Assembly (NCBI RefSeq): GCF_963678635.1
Contig: NC_087065.1
Coordinates: 4,728,209-4,792,208, forward strand
DNA: 64,000 nt
Direction of reading: 5' to 3'
Source of the DNA: Symsagittifera roscoffensis
Lineage: Eukaryota; Xenacoelomorpha; Acoela; Convolutidae
Shown one piece after another: positions 63,951-64,000 of this stretch; the stretch's first letter is position 1, and each line of letters begins with the position of its first letter. The notes under the pieces were generated by a model. The model searched no databases, was not told the origin of the DNA, and worked only from the letters and a program-made list of their open reading frames with translations. The position numbers and the translations under genes are program-made.

Positions 63951-64000
63951 CACTTTACGAACAAACTACCAAAATCAGAATAAAAACTTTACGCAAACTT

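Noticed and set aside
1-64000. CRISPR array, tRNA or rRNA genes
   Set aside because: No regularly spaced repeat-spacer pattern and no cloverleaf or rRNA-like sequence recognised; the DNA is eukaryotic.

Overview
This window is AT-rich, non-coding-dense metazoan DNA. Host coding sequence comes as short exons with GT-AG borders separated by kilobases of intron. Mobile DNA dominates: Ty3/gypsy-type LTR retroelements, hAT-type and TA-flanked MITEs, and a Helentron-like non-autonomous family. I infer an invertebrate, possibly an arthropod or another small-bodied protostome. The sequence does not fix the species, and I see no rRNA, tRNA or CRISPR.

Region by region. 1-2.3 kb holds the 3' end of a Ty3/gypsy element (integrase, long basic tail, polypurine tract, LTR start). 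2.3-12.7 kb is intergenic or intronic DNA with simple repeats and a cluster of TTTCAGATCTGAAA-type palindromes. 12.7-14.4 kb is a nested pile-up: a Helentron-like copy, a 730-bp fold-back element inserted in it with a TA duplication, then one arm of a large inverted repeat. 17.2-21.7 kb holds a candidate two-exon secreted-peptide gene whose C-terminus carries dibasic sites and two S(G)FLNG amidation-type motifs. Its first exon lies between the inverted-repeat arms at 13.7 and 20.7 kb. 22-28.8 kb has only repeats.

28.8-50.7 kb appears to be one host gene for a coiled-coil protein: a first coding exon at 28.8 kb, a coiled-coil exon present three times (41.2, 44.5 and 49.8 kb) through segmental duplication, and a next exon at 50.6 kb kept only in the third copy. 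Its first intron received a nest of one retroelement family (30.1-40.25 kb). This nest holds an internally deleted element with intact 207-bp LTRs and a GTGT target duplication, a 5'-truncated copy, and a longer copy with several disabled domains, the last two sharing one LTR.

53-64 kb is the most unusual part: an endogenous retrovirus-like element with complex-retrovirus-like organisation. In order it has a U3-like region with enhancer-type repeats and a TATA box; a gag tail ending at a UUUAAAC slippery site; a -1 frame protease followed by a TARG1/OARD1-type macrodomain with both catalytic residues; RT, RNase H and integrase; a palindromic bidirectional poly(A) signal; an antisense two-exon gene; a divergent internal promoter; a chuvirus-type glycoprotein ORF; and a downstream ORF joined to the glycoprotein's first 28 codons by a consensus donor and acceptor in matching phase. 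In-frame stops in pol and env, and a missing capsid region, show this copy is decaying. The proposed logic is LTR-driven gag-pol, a separate internal promoter for env and a spliced regulatory product, and an antisense accessory gene. The ORFs and signals are visible in the sequence; the functional reading is inference.
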